Origin: Amoebidium appalachense
Lineage: Eukaryota; Ichthyosporea
Assembly: GCA_963693365.1 (NCBI GenBank)
Contig: CAVNZM010000010.1
Coordinates: forward strand, 62,001-126,000
Length of the DNA stretch: 64,000 bases
Direction: 5' to 3'
Positions within the stretch are counted from its first letter, which is position 1, and every line of letters begins with the position of its first letter. The notes beneath the pieces are model-generated. The model was not told where the DNA came from. It saw only the letters and a program-made list of their open reading frames with translations, and did not search any database. Shown here piece by piece: positions 63,823 through 64,000 of this stretch. The translations under genes and the position numbers were made by a program.

Positions 63823-63990
63823 ACAAACGCAGACACAAACACACACATACGCAGATGGACACATACACCCACACACACTCGCACAGATTAGTGTACCACG
63901 ACCTAGATCTTCTGCAAGATCACTCCGCTGAAAGCATCTCCCACTTTCTGCAAAATTTCCTCACGACCACTTTGGCTCTGTAGGTGAGGG
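63308..63990. repeat. Tandem duplicate of about 100 bp separated by (CA)n
   Basis: 63308-63420 and 63888-63990 share CCTAGAT, TTGCAAGATC/CTGCAAGATC, ATCACTC.GCT.AAAG, T.TC.CACTTTC.GCAAAA and GCTCTGTAG. Between them is (CA)n with CG interruptions (63480-63885). A further (CA)n block precedes at 63040-63300. Confidence 0.8.
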
Positions 63991-64000
63991 CCATAGCTTG

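Overview
This is eukaryotic nuclear DNA. Every multi-exon gene has GT-AG introns, and the introns and intergenic DNA are saturated with (GT)n/(CA)n microsatellites, G/C homopolymers, minisatellites and transposon debris. The best clue to lineage is a GATA factor with two CX2CX17CX2C fingers, the loop length typical of animals, fungi and their unicellular relatives. It occurs with a TADA3-type SAGA subunit, a eukaryotic GFAT and a plant-like GH28 enzyme. I infer a protist with large introns, perhaps a unicellular opisthokont such as an ichthyosporean. No ribosomal RNA or mitochondrial marker is present to prove this.

Layout, left to right. 249-6108 (+): GATA zinc-finger transcription factor, 6 exons, N-terminus possibly off the window. 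6109-9498: non-coding. 9499-13811 (-): complete 7-exon glutamine-fructose-6-phosphate aminotransferase of 701 residues. 13812-18676: non-coding, with CCAAT boxes, a possibly structured segment and an array of a poly-C-tailed repeat. 18677-28977 (-): a gene rebuilt from nine short exons that I identify as Ada3/TADA3, its introns carrying a MITE, two copies of a 349-bp repeat and four separate minisatellites; its N-terminus is unresolved. 30188-38500 (+): 10-exon secreted GH28 polygalacturonase-type enzyme. 41605-48448 (+): leucine-rich-repeat-like gene with either a 17-nt intron or a frameshift. 48449-52951: repeats only. 52952-53662 (-): intronless secreted Cys-rich protein of unknown function. 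53791-56458: 5'-truncated LINE reverse transcriptase bounded by a 150-bp inverted repeat. 57077-57172: stray duplicate of the last LRR exon. 57173-64000: repeats and one decayed LINE fragment.

The genes do not form a pathway. GFAT makes glucosamine-6-phosphate for UDP-GlcNAc, TADA3 and the GATA factor act in transcription, and the GH28 and Cys-rich proteins are predicted to be exported.

The most unusual property is how repeats relate to genes. Splice donors often run straight into (GT)nGm and acceptors often follow Cm(CA)n, so some introns have reverse-complementary ends. A second property is the apparent crowding of a CCAATCA/TGATTGG word inside coding exons of unrelated genes. All exon models were built by eye from reading frame, splice-site sequence and phase; no alignment software was used.
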